In this document: piece by piece, positions 53,608-63,324 of the stretch | Layout: the number at the start of each line of letters is the position of its first letter | How positions within the stretch are numbered: position 1 is the stretch's first letter | From: Pseudopedobacter sp045629485 | GTDB lineage: Bacteria > Bacteroidota > Bacteroidia > Sphingobacteriales > Sphingobacteriaceae | DNA length: 64,000 nt | Reading direction: 5' to 3' | Assembly: GCA_045629485.1 (NCBI GenBank) | Contig: JAZQRF010000199.1 | Location: 22,970 to 86,969, forward strand | Program-made: the position numbers and the translations under genes | Notes under the pieces: model-generated | Database searches by the model: none | What the model saw: the letters and a program-made list of their open reading frames with translations, nothing else | What the model was told of the DNA's origin: nothing

Positions 53608-54165
53608 ATGGAAAAATATAAAATAGCAATCATCATCGGCAGTCTCAGGAAAGAATCTTTTAACCGAAAAACTGCAAATGCATTCATTAACCTGGCGCCA
53701 GATACGCTATCTTTTAACATTCTGGAAATTGGAAACCTTCCCCTGTATAACGAAGACCTGGAAAGTAACGAACCACAGGAGTGGCTTACATTTAGAGAAG
53801 AATTACAGGCTCATGATGCGGTATTGTTTTTTACACCAGAGTACAACAGATCAGTGCCAGCTGCATTAAAAAATGCATTGGATGTAGGTTCCAGGCCTTA
53901 TGGAGGAAGTTCGTGGGATAAAAAGCCTGCCGGAATCATTAGTGTATCACAAGGAGCTTATGGTGCATTTGGGGCAAACCATCACCTTCGCCAGTCTTTG
54001 GTATTTCTCAATATGCCAGCCATGGCACAACCAGAAGCTTATCTTAGTTCAGCATCCAAATTATTTGATACCGAAGGGAAACTTACCGACGAACGAACGA
54101 TCGCTCTGTTAATTAAATTTGCTGCAGCTTATGCCGAATGGGTAAAAGCATGTGTAGCCAGGTAA
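53608..54165 (+). CDS. NADPH-dependent FMN reductase
   Basis: A 185-residue flavodoxin-like quinone/azo/chromate reductase family protein: FMN-binding GSLRKESFNRK at the start, TPEYNRSVPAALKNALD and the SQGAYGAFGA loop. Uses NAD(P)H to reduce quinones or flavins. Single gene. A weak hairpin in the following spacer (54196-54227) has no clear T-run. Confidence 0.9.
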   Translation: MEKYKIAIIIGSLRKESFNRKTANAFINLAPDTLSFNILEIGNLPLYNEDLESNEPQEWLTFREELQAHDAVLFFTPEYNRSVPAALKNALDVGSRPYGGSSWDKKPAGIISVSQGAYGAFGANHHLRQSLVFLNMPAMAQPEAYLSSASKLFDTEGKLTDERTIALLIKFAAAYAEWVKACVAR

Positions 54166-54268
54166 GATTAGTTTTTGCTCAAGTAATTTGCGAAAGCTTC
54201 TCTCTAATCACTTTGTAGTGCAGAAGCATACTTTTCACCTTTAAAACACTTTAAGCTATTAAACTATC

Positions 54269-54299
54269 TTTTTCCCTTATAGCCTCTCAATTAAATTTG
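54269..54299 (+). promoter_or_regulatory. Candidate promoter of the esterase gene
   Basis: TTT (54269-54271), 20 bp spacer, exact -7 box TAAATTTG (54292-54299). The start codon is 95 bp further, which leaves a long 5' leader. Confidence 0.4.
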
Positions 54300-54393
54300 C
54301 TATAATTCATGTACTATAAGTTGGATTATAAAAAAATATTAACTTTAAAGACTCCTACTGGAGTATATAAAGTAAACCTAATTATATTAAAAA

Positions 54394-55710
54394 ATGACCT
54401 ACACTTATTTAAAGTTTTTTCCGAAACAGATATTCATAACCTTATTATGCAGCGTATTTCTTTATTCAGGTTCCTTTGCTCAAACTGCAACCGATGAATT
54501 AAACATTACCCTGGAAGCCGACCACAGCGACTGGAAATATGCAGTTGGTGAAAAGCCTAAGTTTAAGGTTACCGTATTACAAAATGGCAGTCAGGCTAAA
54601 AACATGAAATTATATTATAAGGTAGGCCCGGAGAAAATGCCTGCATTTAAGTCCGACTCCTTAACCATCAGCGACAAGAGCTTTGTGATAGAAGGTTATA
54701 CCTTAAAAGAACCTGGTTTTTTAAGATGCGAGGTAAGTTCTGTAGTGAATGGAAAAACCATTAAAAAAATAGTAACAGCTGCATTTGATCCCGAAAAAAT
54801 AAAGCCAACGATTACAATGCCTGCAGACTTTAACCAGTTCTGGTCTAATGCGATTGCTGATGTAAAGAAAATTCCGATGGATGCTAAAATGGAGTTAATG
54901 AGTGAATATTCAACAGAAGACGTAGATGTATACCAGGTAAGCTTCCAAAACATTAACAAATCTAGAATTTACGGAACATTAAGCGTTCCTAAGAAAGCTG
55001 GTAAGTATCCTGCAGCATTAAAAGTTCCGGGAGCCGGAGTAAGGGGATATAAAGGTGATGTAGCCATGGCTAAAAACGGGGTGATTGTTTTGGAAATAGG
55101 TATTCATGGCATACCCATTAACCTAAATGATAAGGTTTATGAAGATTTGCGTACCGGTGCATTACATGCCTATAATTCTGTGAATTTAGATGATAAAGAC
55201 ACTTACTATTATAAAAGAGTATACCTGGGATGTGTAAAAGCGTTAGACTATTTGGTGTCTCATGAGAAATATAATGGACAAAGCTTAGCAGTATACGGTG
55301 GTAGCCAGGGTGGTGCATTAGCTATTGTTACTACCGCTTTGGATCCGCGGGTGAAATACTTAGCAGCAAATTACCCTGCATTATGCGATGTTACAGGTTA
55401 TTTACACAACAGGGCCGGAGGCTGGCCTCATTTATTTGGTAAGTCAAATATTGCTTTTAATAATAAGAAAGACAAGCTGGAAACCTGCAAATACTATGAT
55501 GTGGTTAATTTTGCGAAGAACCTTAAAGTTCCGGGATTTTACAGCTGGGGATTTAATGATGAAACTTGTCCGCCAACTTCTATGTATGCAGCTTACAATT
55601 CGATAAGTGCGCCAAAAGAACTTTCTATCTTTAAAGAAACGGGGCATTTCACAGTACCCGAGCAAAGGGAGCAGGTAAGCAACTGGTTGCTTACAAACTT
55701 AAAGAAGTAG
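54394..55710 (+). CDS. Acetylxylan-esterase-like (AXE1) secreted hydrolase
   Basis: A 438-residue alpha/beta-hydrolase with a signal peptide (to about residue 29, SGSFAQ). An N-terminal ~125-residue beta-sandwich-like domain precedes the AXE1 catalytic domain, with nucleophile S304 in YGGSQGGAL and His in KETGHFTVPEQ. Such enzymes deacetylate xylan or acetylated sugars, or cleave cephalosporins. No other glycan gene is adjacent. The sugar specificity is unknown. Confidence 0.88.
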   Translation: MTYTYLKFFPKQIFITLLCSVFLYSGSFAQTATDELNITLEADHSDWKYAVGEKPKFKVTVLQNGSQAKNMKLYYKVGPEKMPAFKSDSLTISDKSFVIEGYTLKEPGFLRCEVSSVVNGKTIKKIVTAAFDPEKIKPTITMPADFNQFWSNAIADVKKIPMDAKMELMSEYSTEDVDVYQVSFQNINKSRIYGTLSVPKKAGKYPAALKVPGAGVRGYKGDVAMAKNGVIVLEIGIHGIPINLNDKVYEDLRTGALHAYNSVNLDDKDTYYYKRVYLGCVKALDYLVSHEKYNGQSLAVYGGSQGGALAIVTTALDPRVKYLAANYPALCDVTGYLHNRAGGWPHLFGKSNIAFNNKKDKLETCKYYDVVNFAKNLKVPGFYSWGFNDETCPPTSMYAAYNSISAPKELSIFKETGHFTVPEQREQVSNWLLTNLKK

Positions 55711-55855
55711 GGGTTTTAATTCTAAAACACAAACGAAAATCTGAATAGATTTTTTAAAGAAAAGCCATGCATTTATACTCTTCAATTAACTTTTTTAGAT
55801 GGTGTTAATACCATAAAGTAATTAAGCAATAAGCAATACTTTACTTTAAATAAGG

Positions 55856-55890
55856 GAGGCCGTTTCATTTAAAATGAGCAGCCTCTTTTT
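55856..55890 (+). terminator. Terminator after the esterase gene
   Basis: GAGGC (55856-55860) / GCCTC (55881-55885) with an inner TCATTT/AAATGA stem and TTTTT after. The stem is interrupted by a small bulge. Confidence 0.65.
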
Positions 55891-55965
55891 GTATGTGATA
55901 GAATCCTTTAGTAGCCGTATCAAAAACATATAATTATTTGTAATTTAGCAGCATTTATCAGCTAC

Positions 55966-57027
55966 ATGGCTAAACTAAGGCTTCTACTTCTTCCTTTTTC
56001 ATTGCTTTACGGAATCATCATCTGGATAAGGAATAAATGCTACGACTTTGGTCTCCTTAAAAGTACCCAATTTAAAATACCTGTAATTTCTGTAGGGAAT
56101 TTAGAAGTGGGCGGTTCGGGTAAAACTCCAATGACCGAATACCTGATCAGGCTACTTTCTGGTTATAAATTAGCGACTTTAAGCAGAGGGTATGGGCGAA
56201 AAACAAAAGGCTTTAGGTGGGTTAAAGTAGATGATAATCCCAAATTAACAGGTGATGAATCTTTACAGGTAAAAAATAAATTTCCCGAAATATCTGTAGC
56301 AGTATGCGAAAACAGGGTAGAAGGGATCAATAAAATCCAATCAGGCCATGAGATTGTAATTATGGATGATGCTTACCAGCATAGAGCCGTTAAACCTGGG
56401 TTAAGTATATTATTATTTGATTATCAGACCCTGGATAACTTTCGCTTGATGTTGCCTGCAGGAAATTACCGAGAGCCTTTTGACGGACGCAAGAGAGCCG
56501 ATATATTAGTGGTGACTAAAACACCGGAGAAGTTAACCTACTTGCAGCAGCAGCACATACATGATAAGCTAAAGCCTTATCCAAAACAAAAACTTTTCTT
56601 TTCTTATATCCGCTACGGCAAAAACTTAATAAATATATTTACCGGCGAATTATTAGCAGCTGATGATCTGAAGCCAGAACTTGCCGTACTATTAATTACC
56701 GGTATTGCTAAACCTGCTTTGTTGGTGGGCAAAGTGAAAGAGTATACCACTCAGGTGAGTCATTTAGCTTATGCAGATCATCATCAGTTTAGCCAAAAAA
56801 ATATGCTTAAACTTGTATCGGATTTTAAGCAGATAGCTCAGCAGGAAAAAATTATTATTACAACACAAAAGGATGCTGTACGTTTTAGAGCAGAGGAATA
56901 CAGAAACACCATAGGCTCTTTGCCAATTTACGAATGGCCTATAGAAACCGCTTTTCACGAAAATAATAAAGCAAACTTTGAAACGGAAATTTTAGAATAT
57001 GTTAAGAGAGATCAACCAGTCAGTTGA
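55966..57027 (+). CDS. lpxK: Tetraacyldisaccharide 4'-kinase
   Basis: Phosphorylates the 4' position of the lipid A precursor at the inner membrane. The 353-residue protein has an N-terminal membrane segment (about 5-20) and Walker A SVGNLEVGGSGKTPM (about 43-56). The ISHLAYADHHQFS-like region and TQKDAVRF near the end also fit LpxK. It overlaps the start of the PNP gene by 29 bp and leads a unit with PNP and a porin. Confidence 0.94.
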   Translation: MAKLRLLLLPFSLLYGIIIWIRNKCYDFGLLKSTQFKIPVISVGNLEVGGSGKTPMTEYLIRLLSGYKLATLSRGYGRKTKGFRWVKVDDNPKLTGDESLQVKNKFPEISVAVCENRVEGINKIQSGHEIVIMDDAYQHRAVKPGLSILLFDYQTLDNFRLMLPAGNYREPFDGRKRADILVVTKTPEKLTYLQQQHIHDKLKPYPKQKLFFSYIRYGKNLINIFTGELLAADDLKPELAVLLITGIAKPALLVGKVKEYTTQVSHLAYADHHQFSQKNMLKLVSDFKQIAQQEKIIITTQKDAVRFRAEEYRNTIGSLPIYEWPIETAFHENNKANFETEILEYVKRDQPVS

Positions 57028-57814
57028 GTATATAAAAAGAAGGATAGGAGAATTTAAACCAGAGGTAGGTATTATATTAGGAACTGGTTTAGGCGGTTTG
57101 GTTAGGGATATGGAAATAGAACACCAGTTGATGTATGCTAATATTCCAAATTTCCCGATCTCTACATTAGAATTTCACTCTGGCAAGCTTATATTTGGTA
57201 CACTTTCGGGTAAAAAAGTAGTGGCAATGCAGGGCAGACTTCATTATTATGAAGGCTACAATATGCAGCAGATTACTTTTCCGGTTAGAATAATGAAGCT
57301 ATTAGGGATAGAAAATTTATTTGTTTCTAACGCAAGCGGATCCTTGAATCCGGATTTTAAAAAAGGGGAGTTAATGATTATTGAAGATCATATCAATCTA
57401 CAACCGGAAAACCCTTTAACAGGTACAAACTTCGAGGAGTGGGGGCCACGTTTCCCTGACATGAGCCAGCCTTACCGGGTAAATTTAATAGAGAAGGCTT
57501 TAAAAATAGCCGAGGTACAGAACATTAAATGCCATAAAGGAGTTTATGTTTCGGTTAATGGTCCGAATTTGGAGACAAAAGCAGAATATAAATATTTACG
57601 GATTATAGGAGGAGATGCAGTAGGCATGAGCACAGTACCCGAAGTTATTGTAGCAAACCATATGAACTTGCCCGTGTTTGCCATTTCTGTTTTAACTGAC
57701 GAGGGTTTTAATGACATTTTAACACCAGTTTCTGTAGAAGAGATTATTAACACAGCAGCAAAAACCGAACCTAATATGACAGCAATTCTTAAGTCGCTTA
57801 TTTTGGAGTTATAG
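56999..57814 (+). CDS. punA: Purine-nucleoside phosphorylase
   Basis: Phosphorolysis of guanosine and inosine (PNP family). The 271-residue protein has the phosphate-site ILGTGLGGLV near the start, GRLHYYEGY, VSNASGSLN and the C-terminal base site AISVLTDEGFND. The start MLREINQSVEYI is preferred because the family begins there; it overlaps lpxK by 29 bp. A porin gene begins 1 bp after its stop, so the three are co-transcribed. Confidence 0.95.
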   Translation: MLREINQSVEYIKRRIGEFKPEVGIILGTGLGGLVRDMEIEHQLMYANIPNFPISTLEFHSGKLIFGTLSGKKVVAMQGRLHYYEGYNMQQITFPVRIMKLLGIENLFVSNASGSLNPDFKKGELMIIEDHINLQPENPLTGTNFEEWGPRFPDMSQPYRVNLIEKALKIAEVQNIKCHKGVYVSVNGPNLETKAEYKYLRIIGGDAVGMSTVPEVIVANHMNLPVFAISVLTDEGFNDILTPVSVEEIINTAAKTEPNMTAILKSLILEL

Positions 57815-57815
57815 T

Positions 57816-59834
57816 ATGACCAGGGAGATTTTATTTACTTTATCTTTTATAATACTAACCATAAATTCTTTTGGTCAGGTTACTATTCCTCAGGATCGGT
57901 TTCCCGGACAGAATTCTCCAAACAATGGTTTTCCGGTAGATCAGAACCCGCAGGTTAAGCAGGAAATTAGTGTAGATTCTTTAAGAAACCAGCTGGAGAA
58001 CAGGAAAGATTCGGTAGTGTACAACTCCAGGTATATTAAATTTACTAAAGAAGAATTTTTGACTGATAGTACACGGCTGTTTCCTTTAGATACCACATTA
58101 AAAGGTTTTCATAGGTTTAATCCTTTAAAAGAACCAAAAAGCCCCACCATGAACCTTGGAATCATGGGCATGGCTTATCGCCCGATGCTGTTCGAACCTT
58201 CCAAAACTATTGGTTTTGATATAGGTTATCATTTTTTCGACAGGTATATGATCGGCCCTCAAGACATTAAATATTATCAAGCAAGATCTCAATATACCGA
58301 ACTTTATTATGTCTCACCCTTAGGTGGAAAGCAGGAGCAACGTTTTCATGCATTGCATACCCAGAATATTAAACCCAACTGGAATGTTGGCGGCATGTTT
58401 GGCAAGCTGGGAACAGAAGGCTTTTATGCAGGACAAAAATCTGATATCCTGAATGCCTCTATATGGAACTGGTACGAATCTAAAAATAAAAGATATACAC
58501 TATTAGCAAATGGTACATTTAATACCATAAAAAGTTATGAAAGCGGTTCTATACTCAATGATTCAATCTTTAGAGTTCCAACAATTGTAGATCCTCTTTT
58601 CGAACAAACGCGTTTAGGGAATGATGCCATCCATAATGTAAGAAATAATACTTTTTTTGTAAAGCAATTCTATAATATTGGCAAGCAAAAAGAGGTTGAG
58701 GGTGAAGCCGGAGAATCTGTATTGCCAACACAAAGAGTAAGCTATACTTTTTCCTATAACAGACAAAAATACTTCTTCCGGAAAGATACACGTGACGAAT
58801 CGGGCTTATTAAGAAATTACTATATCTACCAGGATTCTACATCTGATTCTACCATCGTTAATCATTTAAAAAACGAATTTAATTACAGTTTTTACTTACG
58901 CGGTAAAAGTGTGTCTTTTCTAAAAAATGAGTTGAAATTAAACGTGGGTATACAGCAGGATTATTATAACTACAGGCAGTTTACTTACGAAAGCAAGTTT
59001 CAGAATTTGAGTTTGAAAGGATCTATAAACTATGGCTTTAATGATAAAGCAAATTTGCAGGTTAATCTTCAACAGCTGTTCCAGGGCAGAAATGCGGGCG
59101 ACTTCTTATACCAGGCTCAATCAGAAATAAAACTTAGTAATAACGTTGGGAGGATAGTTTTAGGTGCTTATTCTCAAAACCAGAGCCCATCCATGGTATT
59201 TGAAAGACAGCTTACAAATCACCATCGCTGGACAAATAATTATGAGCGGGTTAAAACGCAAAACTTATCCTTTGCTTACCTGAATCCGAAATTTAATTTT
59301 AACGCTAAAGCCGAATACTTTTTGGTAAGTAATTACTTGTATTTTAGAAACCTTGCGGGAGATATTGTACCCGATCAATTGAACAGCAATATTAATTTAT
59401 TGAAACTGAGTTTAGGAAAGGATTTTAAATTTGGGAAGTTTACTTTCGAAAACTACGTAGTATACCAAAAGACAGATTTCGAATCTGTTTTAAGAACTCC
59501 GGAAATTTATACTTTCCATAGTTTTTACATGCGACAGGATTTTGTAAAAGTACTTAAAGCTGAATTCGGTTTTGATGTAAGGTACTTTAGCGAATATACT
59601 CTTAACTCTTACGCACCAGCTATCGGGCAGTTCTATAACCAGGGAAATGATAAGGCCGAAACCTGGCCAATAGTAGATGTATGGTTTAGAACTAACTGGA
59701 AAAGAGCAAATCTTTTTGTAAGGTATGATTATGCTAATCAGGGCTTATTCTCTAAGGGTTACTACACAGTAAATAAATATCCAATGCCTTATTCTTTGGC
59801 TTCATTTGGCCTGAGCTGGAATTTCTACGATTAA
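57816..59834 (+). CDS. Putative outer-membrane porin
   Basis: A 672-residue protein with a signal peptide (to about residue 20, NSFGQV) and a long beta-rich region with alternating hydrophobic strands, ending in aromatic-rich YSLASFGLSWNFYD; this is the putative porin family of Bacteroidota (PF14121-like). It may form a channel or scaffold. It follows punA immediately; the link to purine salvage is unexplained and may be only operonic. Confidence 0.82.
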   Translation: MTREILFTLSFIILTINSFGQVTIPQDRFPGQNSPNNGFPVDQNPQVKQEISVDSLRNQLENRKDSVVYNSRYIKFTKEEFLTDSTRLFPLDTTLKGFHRFNPLKEPKSPTMNLGIMGMAYRPMLFEPSKTIGFDIGYHFFDRYMIGPQDIKYYQARSQYTELYYVSPLGGKQEQRFHALHTQNIKPNWNVGGMFGKLGTEGFYAGQKSDILNASIWNWYESKNKRYTLLANGTFNTIKSYESGSILNDSIFRVPTIVDPLFEQTRLGNDAIHNVRNNTFFVKQFYNIGKQKEVEGEAGESVLPTQRVSYTFSYNRQKYFFRKDTRDESGLLRNYYIYQDSTSDSTIVNHLKNEFNYSFYLRGKSVSFLKNELKLNVGIQQDYYNYRQFTYESKFQNLSLKGSINYGFNDKANLQVNLQQLFQGRNAGDFLYQAQSEIKLSNNVGRIVLGAYSQNQSPSMVFERQLTNHHRWTNNYERVKTQNLSFAYLNPKFNFNAKAEYFLVSNYLYFRNLAGDIVPDQLNSNINLLKLSLGKDFKFGKFTFENYVVYQKTDFESVLRTPEIYTFHSFYMRQDFVKVLKAEFGFDVRYFSEYTLNSYAPAIGQFYNQGNDKAETWPIVDVWFRTNWKRANLFVRYDYANQGLFSKGYYTVNKYPMPYSLASFGLSWNFYD

Positions 59835-59835
59835 T

Positions 59836-60771
59836 TTATAAACCTAAATTCATGGTAATGATTTGCGATGCTTCACCATCATTATCAGTAACCAATAATA
59901 GTTCATAATGATTACCACTTTCCTTTTTTATAGCTACCGACTCTACTTTAGCTAGCAGTGGCTTGTTTTGAAGCATTAGTTGTGTAGCCTTCAAATGAAA
60001 ATTATTAAGATCTATAGAGCCAATAAAGCTTCCGGTAACCTCACCATCGTCAATCCAGTTTTGGGTGTTTTCTACAGAAGCTGTAAATAAGATTTTACTC
60101 TGATCTGGAGTGATGCATGCGCCAGAGAAACCAGCTTCAATACCAGCTAATTTTGGTAATTCGTGAGCAGTGATTTCAAAATCCGGAACATTGGTATTGG
60201 TCTCAAGGTATTTAAGCAAATCCTGCAATAAACATTTAAATATGAGATTTTTGCCCCGGTTAAAGAGGTAAAGGTGTTTATCGCTGGAAACAGCTGCTTC
60301 TATATTTAAGTCTTCTGCTTTTAAGCTTGCAATTTTTATCAGATACTGGTATAATCCTGTTAAAGAATATGGTCTGGTTTGCCCTGTAGCAGGGTCAATT
60401 ATTATCAGCTGGTCTCTGGTTTGTCTTATAGATCCCGAACAAAATACCATTAACTTAATCTTATTTCCGTCTCTAAATCTGTTTAAAGCCTCATAATCCG
60501 GCTTGATAGGTTTAGGTATGATATTGAATTTCCTGGAAAATTGCTGATGAAGTTCAATTTTATCTAATAGCTTCAAATTGGTATCGAGCTTAAACAGCCA
60601 GGGTGAGTTATCTCCGATGATAAAAATCTGATTATCTATTACCTCGATTCCGGAAGCAGAAGGGATAATATCAATATTTTTAACACTGGTTATTTCTGCG
60701 GTCAAATCTTTATCCTTACAGCTAATCAATCCAAATAATACAATCGTTAAACATATTTTGAAGTTACTCAT
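59836..60771 (-). CDS. Predicted lipoprotein with propeller-like repeats (DUF6929-like)
   Basis: A 311-residue lipoprotein (lipobox LISC, Cys 18). The body has repeated short strands (IDNQIFIIGDNSPWLFKLD, YLFNRGKNLIFKC) suggesting a beta-propeller. Its first base overlaps the stop of the upstream gene (TAATG), so the two are translationally coupled. Family recognition is from memory only; function unknown. Confidence 0.75.
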   Translation of the reverse strand: MSNFKICLTIVLFGLISCKDKDLTAEITSVKNIDIIPSASGIEVIDNQIFIIGDNSPWLFKLDTNLKLLDKIELHQQFSRKFNIIPKPIKPDYEALNRFRDGNKIKLMVFCSGSIRQTRDQLIIIDPATGQTRPYSLTGLYQYLIKIASLKAEDLNIEAAVSSDKHLYLFNRGKNLIFKCLLQDLLKYLETNTNVPDFEITAHELPKLAGIEAGFSGACITPDQSKILFTASVENTQNWIDDGEVTGSFIGSIDLNNFHLKATQLMLQNKPLLAKVESVAIKKESGNHYELLLVTDNDGEASQIITMNLGL

Positions 60772-62027
60772 TAGGTTTTTTGTTTTTTCTTTTTAGCTGC
60801 GGGGAATAAAACATTATTTAATATTAACCTATATCCCGGCGAATTAGGATATAGATTTAAATCAGTAGGAGGGTCTCCAACCATATGCTGGTAATCTTCC
60901 GGATCATGACCACTGTAAAAAGTCCACTGGCCCTTTCCAAACTGCCCGTGAATATACCTTACTTCATTAGCAGATTTTAATTCGCCCATTACCAATACAT
61001 CCGGCTTTAAAAGGTTTCGTTTAAAGGAGGTGGTTTGCCCCATAAAACCCTTAATTACATTTTCGTGGTTTTGAGTTAGCATGGTTGGGATTACATCCCA
61101 CTTAGCAGAAAATTCAAACAAGGTAAAAAAATCTCTTGTTTGGTCTATATTTCTGGAATTAGTCGCGTCAATATCAGAAAACTCATAATTTGTAGGATTA
61201 AGGTCGAGCCTGAAATCTCTAAACGCAAAAGTTTTCTCAAAATCTAGCTTGCTTTGTGCCTGTGGATCGGCACCATCTCCATCAAACATATGTTCACAAA
61301 TATCCACACCTGTGGCAGCTAAAGCTATATCAAAGCTATCTGTACCAGAGCACATCGCGAACAGGAAGCCACCACCCCCACAAAAATTCTTTATAGTTGT
61401 AGCAACAGCTAATTTCATTTGTGAAACTTTGCTATAGCCTAGTTTCTTCGCTGTTGCTTCCTGTAATCTTACATCTTCTATATACCATGGTGCTAATCGG
61501 TAATTGGCCCAAAATCGCCCATATTGTCCGGTAAAGTCTTCGTGATGTAAGTGCAACCAGTCATACTCAGGTAATTTCCCGCTTAGAATTTCCTCATCAT
61601 ATACTACATCGTATGGAATTTCTGCATAAGTTAAAACCATGGTAACAGCATCGTCCCATGGTAACTTACTTTTAGGAGAGTAAACAGCAATTTTTGGAAC
61701 TTTCTCAAGCTTCACTATTTCCATATTTACTTCTGTATTTGCAATTTCTGTAAGTATTGCAGTTACTTTTGCATCAGGTATAACCTCGAAACTCACTCCT
61801 CTAACTTTTAGTTCTTTTTCAAGAATAGTATTATAAGACATCATAAAACTGCCTCCGCGGTAATTTAGTAGCCAGTTTGCCTCCTGTTGATTTTTTAAAA
61901 CCCAATAAGTAATTCCGTAAGCCTTTAAATGGTTGCGTTGTTGCTCATCCATCGGAATTAAAATAGAGGCAGAATACGTGTTAAAGCAGGTTAAAAGGGC
62001 AAAGAAAAAAAATAGTGCTTTTTTCAT
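60771..62027 (-). CDS. Exported GATase-like protein (often labelled asparagine synthetase B)
   Basis: A 418-residue protein with a signal peptide (hydrophobic residues 4-20). It has none of the asparagine-synthetase motifs: no N-terminal Cys nucleophile and no PP-loop. A glycine-rich stretch (FCGGGGFLFAMCSGTD) and a GQWTFYSGHDPED segment recall class I glutamine-amidotransferase/ThuA-like folds. The C terminus is Lys-rich. It shares a TAATG coupling with the downstream lipoprotein. Cys 232-like residues could be catalytic, but that is not shown. Confidence 0.78.
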   Translation of the reverse strand: MKKALFFFFALLTCFNTYSASILIPMDEQQRNHLKAYGITYWVLKNQQEANWLLNYRGGSFMMSYNTILEKELKVRGVSFEVIPDAKVTAILTEIANTEVNMEIVKLEKVPKIAVYSPKSKLPWDDAVTMVLTYAEIPYDVVYDEEILSGKLPEYDWLHLHHEDFTGQYGRFWANYRLAPWYIEDVRLQEATAKKLGYSKVSQMKLAVATTIKNFCGGGGFLFAMCSGTDSFDIALAATGVDICEHMFDGDGADPQAQSKLDFEKTFAFRDFRLDLNPTNYEFSDIDATNSRNIDQTRDFFTLFEFSAKWDVIPTMLTQNHENVIKGFMGQTTSFKRNLLKPDVLVMGELKSANEVRYIHGQFGKGQWTFYSGHDPEDYQHMVGDPPTDLNLYPNSPGYRLILNNVLFPAAKKKKQKT

Positions 62028-62050
62028 CCTATAAAATTAATGATAAAGCT

Positions 62051-62063
62051 GTAAAACGTTTAC
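62051..62063. promoter_or_regulatory. Palindrome in the divergent spacer
   Basis: GTAAA-ACG-TTTAC in the 82 bp between the divergent exported-protein and cyclophilin genes; it overlaps the cyclophilin -33 region, so it could be a repressor operator. No regulator gene is adjacent. Confidence 0.35.
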
Positions 62064-62089
62064 ACAGCCTAAAAATTTTCTTATTTTTG
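62059..62089 (+). promoter_or_regulatory. Cyclophilin gene promoter
   Basis: TTT (62059-62061), 20 bp spacer, TATTTTTG (62082-62089), exact -7 box 20 bp before the ATG. Confidence 0.6.
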
Positions 62090-62109
62090 CCGGTCATAAA
62101 ATAAGAAAC

Positions 62110-62571
62110 ATGAGCAAAGCGATTATTAAAACAGAAAAAGGAGACATGACTGTAGAATTCTACGAGAATGATGCTCCAAATACTGTTGCTAATTTTAAGA
62201 AACTAGTATCAGAAGGATTTTACAATGGTCTAACTTTTCACCGTGTACTTCCGGATTTCGTAATCCAGGGAGGATGTCCTTTCTCTAGAGAGGCAGCAAC
62301 ATCCTTTAAAGCAGGGTCTGGTGGGCCGGGTTACCATATAGACTGCGAGTTAAGTGGTGATAACCAATATCATGATCGTGGTGTGTTATCTATGGCACAT
62401 GCAGGAAGAAATACAGGTGGTTCTCAGTTCTTTATCTGTCACAGCCGCAATAACACTGCTCATTTAGATCGCAATCATACTTGTTTTGGTAAAGTGATAG
62501 AAAACGTAGATGTAGTGGATGCTATTAAGCAAGGCGACAAAATAGTTAGCATAGAACTGGTAGAAGCATAA
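62110..62571 (+). CDS. Peptidyl-prolyl cis-trans isomerase (cyclophilin)
   Basis: A 153-residue cytoplasmic cyclophilin (no signal peptide). The catalytic Arg is in FHRVLPDFVIQGG, with GGSQFFIC and HLDRNHTCFGKV. It assists proline isomerisation in folding. Compact PpiB-like length. DUF5606 gene follows 86 bp later. Confidence 0.94.
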   Translation: MSKAIIKTEKGDMTVEFYENDAPNTVANFKKLVSEGFYNGLTFHRVLPDFVIQGGCPFSREAATSFKAGSGGPGYHIDCELSGDNQYHDRGVLSMAHAGRNTGGSQFFICHSRNNTAHLDRNHTCFGKVIENVDVVDAIKQGDKIVSIELVEA

Positions 62572-62657
62572 TATAAGTTTCCGGTAGAAAATAATATTTT
62601 AGCATACCTTGTCATAAATGCTTATTTTTCGCCGGATTTCAAAGTAAAACAAATCAT

Positions 62658-63209
62658 ATGAATTTAGCAGGTTTAGTTGCTGTATCCGGTAAGCCGGGAT
62701 TATATAAATTAATTGGTCAAAACAAATCAGGCTTTATTTTAGAAAGCTTAGACGGACAGAAAAGCAAATTAGTAGTAAATATGTCTACTTCTAAACTAGC
62801 TTCTCTGGAAGATATTACCATTTATGGTGAGGATGAAGACTTAAAATTAAAAGATGTTTTTGCAAATGCGAAAGCATTTGATGGTGTAGTACCAGATGCA
62901 AAAGCTGATGCTAAAGAGTTAAGAAAATTCTTCTTCGAAATAGCTCCGGATCATGATGAGGCTAGAGTTTATTCTTCGGACATTAAAAAAATTGTAAGCT
63001 GGTATCATATAATTAAAGATCTCCCATTATTTACAGAAGAAGAGACATCTGAAAAAGCAGGTGAAAGCGAAGTTCAGGAAGAGACTAAGGCAGTGAAAGC
63101 TGAAAAACCAAAAGTTGAAAAAGCAAAAGTAGCTAAACCTAAAAATGATAAGGCAACTTCTACAAAAGCAGCAGCTCCAAAGAAAACTGCTAGCAAAAGA
63201 AATCCTTAA
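62658..63209 (+). CDS. DUF5606 protein with basic tail
   Basis: A 183-residue protein: the first ~130 residues are the DUF5606 domain (NLAGLVAVSGKPGLYKLIGQ...), and the last ~50 are a Lys/Ala/Pro-rich basic tail that ends TASKRNP. DUF5606 is found across Bacteroidota with no established function; the tail suggests nucleic-acid or ribosome contact, which is inference. Confidence 0.88.
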   Translation: MNLAGLVAVSGKPGLYKLIGQNKSGFILESLDGQKSKLVVNMSTSKLASLEDITIYGEDEDLKLKDVFANAKAFDGVVPDAKADAKELRKFFFEIAPDHDEARVYSSDIKKIVSWYHIIKDLPLFTEEETSEKAGESEVQEETKAVKAEKPKVEKAKVAKPKNDKATSTKAAAPKKTASKRNP

Positions 63210-63270
63210 TATTCACAAATGATGCAAGGTTTTTAAATATTTAAATGCTTTAATTTAAATAAAAAAAAAC

Positions 63271-63301
63271 TTGCATTGTTTTGTTTTAAAATATACATTT
63301 G
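63271..63301 (+). promoter_or_regulatory. tRNA-Pro promoter
   Basis: TTG (63271-63273), exactly 20 bp spacer and TACATTTG (63294-63301): a full Bacteroidota promoter 23 bp before the mature tRNA. Confidence 0.7.
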
Positions 63302-63324
63302 CACCACAAAACAAAGATACCGAT

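Noticed and set aside
54196..54227. Intrinsic terminator after the FMN reductase gene
   Set aside because: A bulged GCTTCT/AGAAGC stem with CACT/AGTG inside, but no T-run follows.
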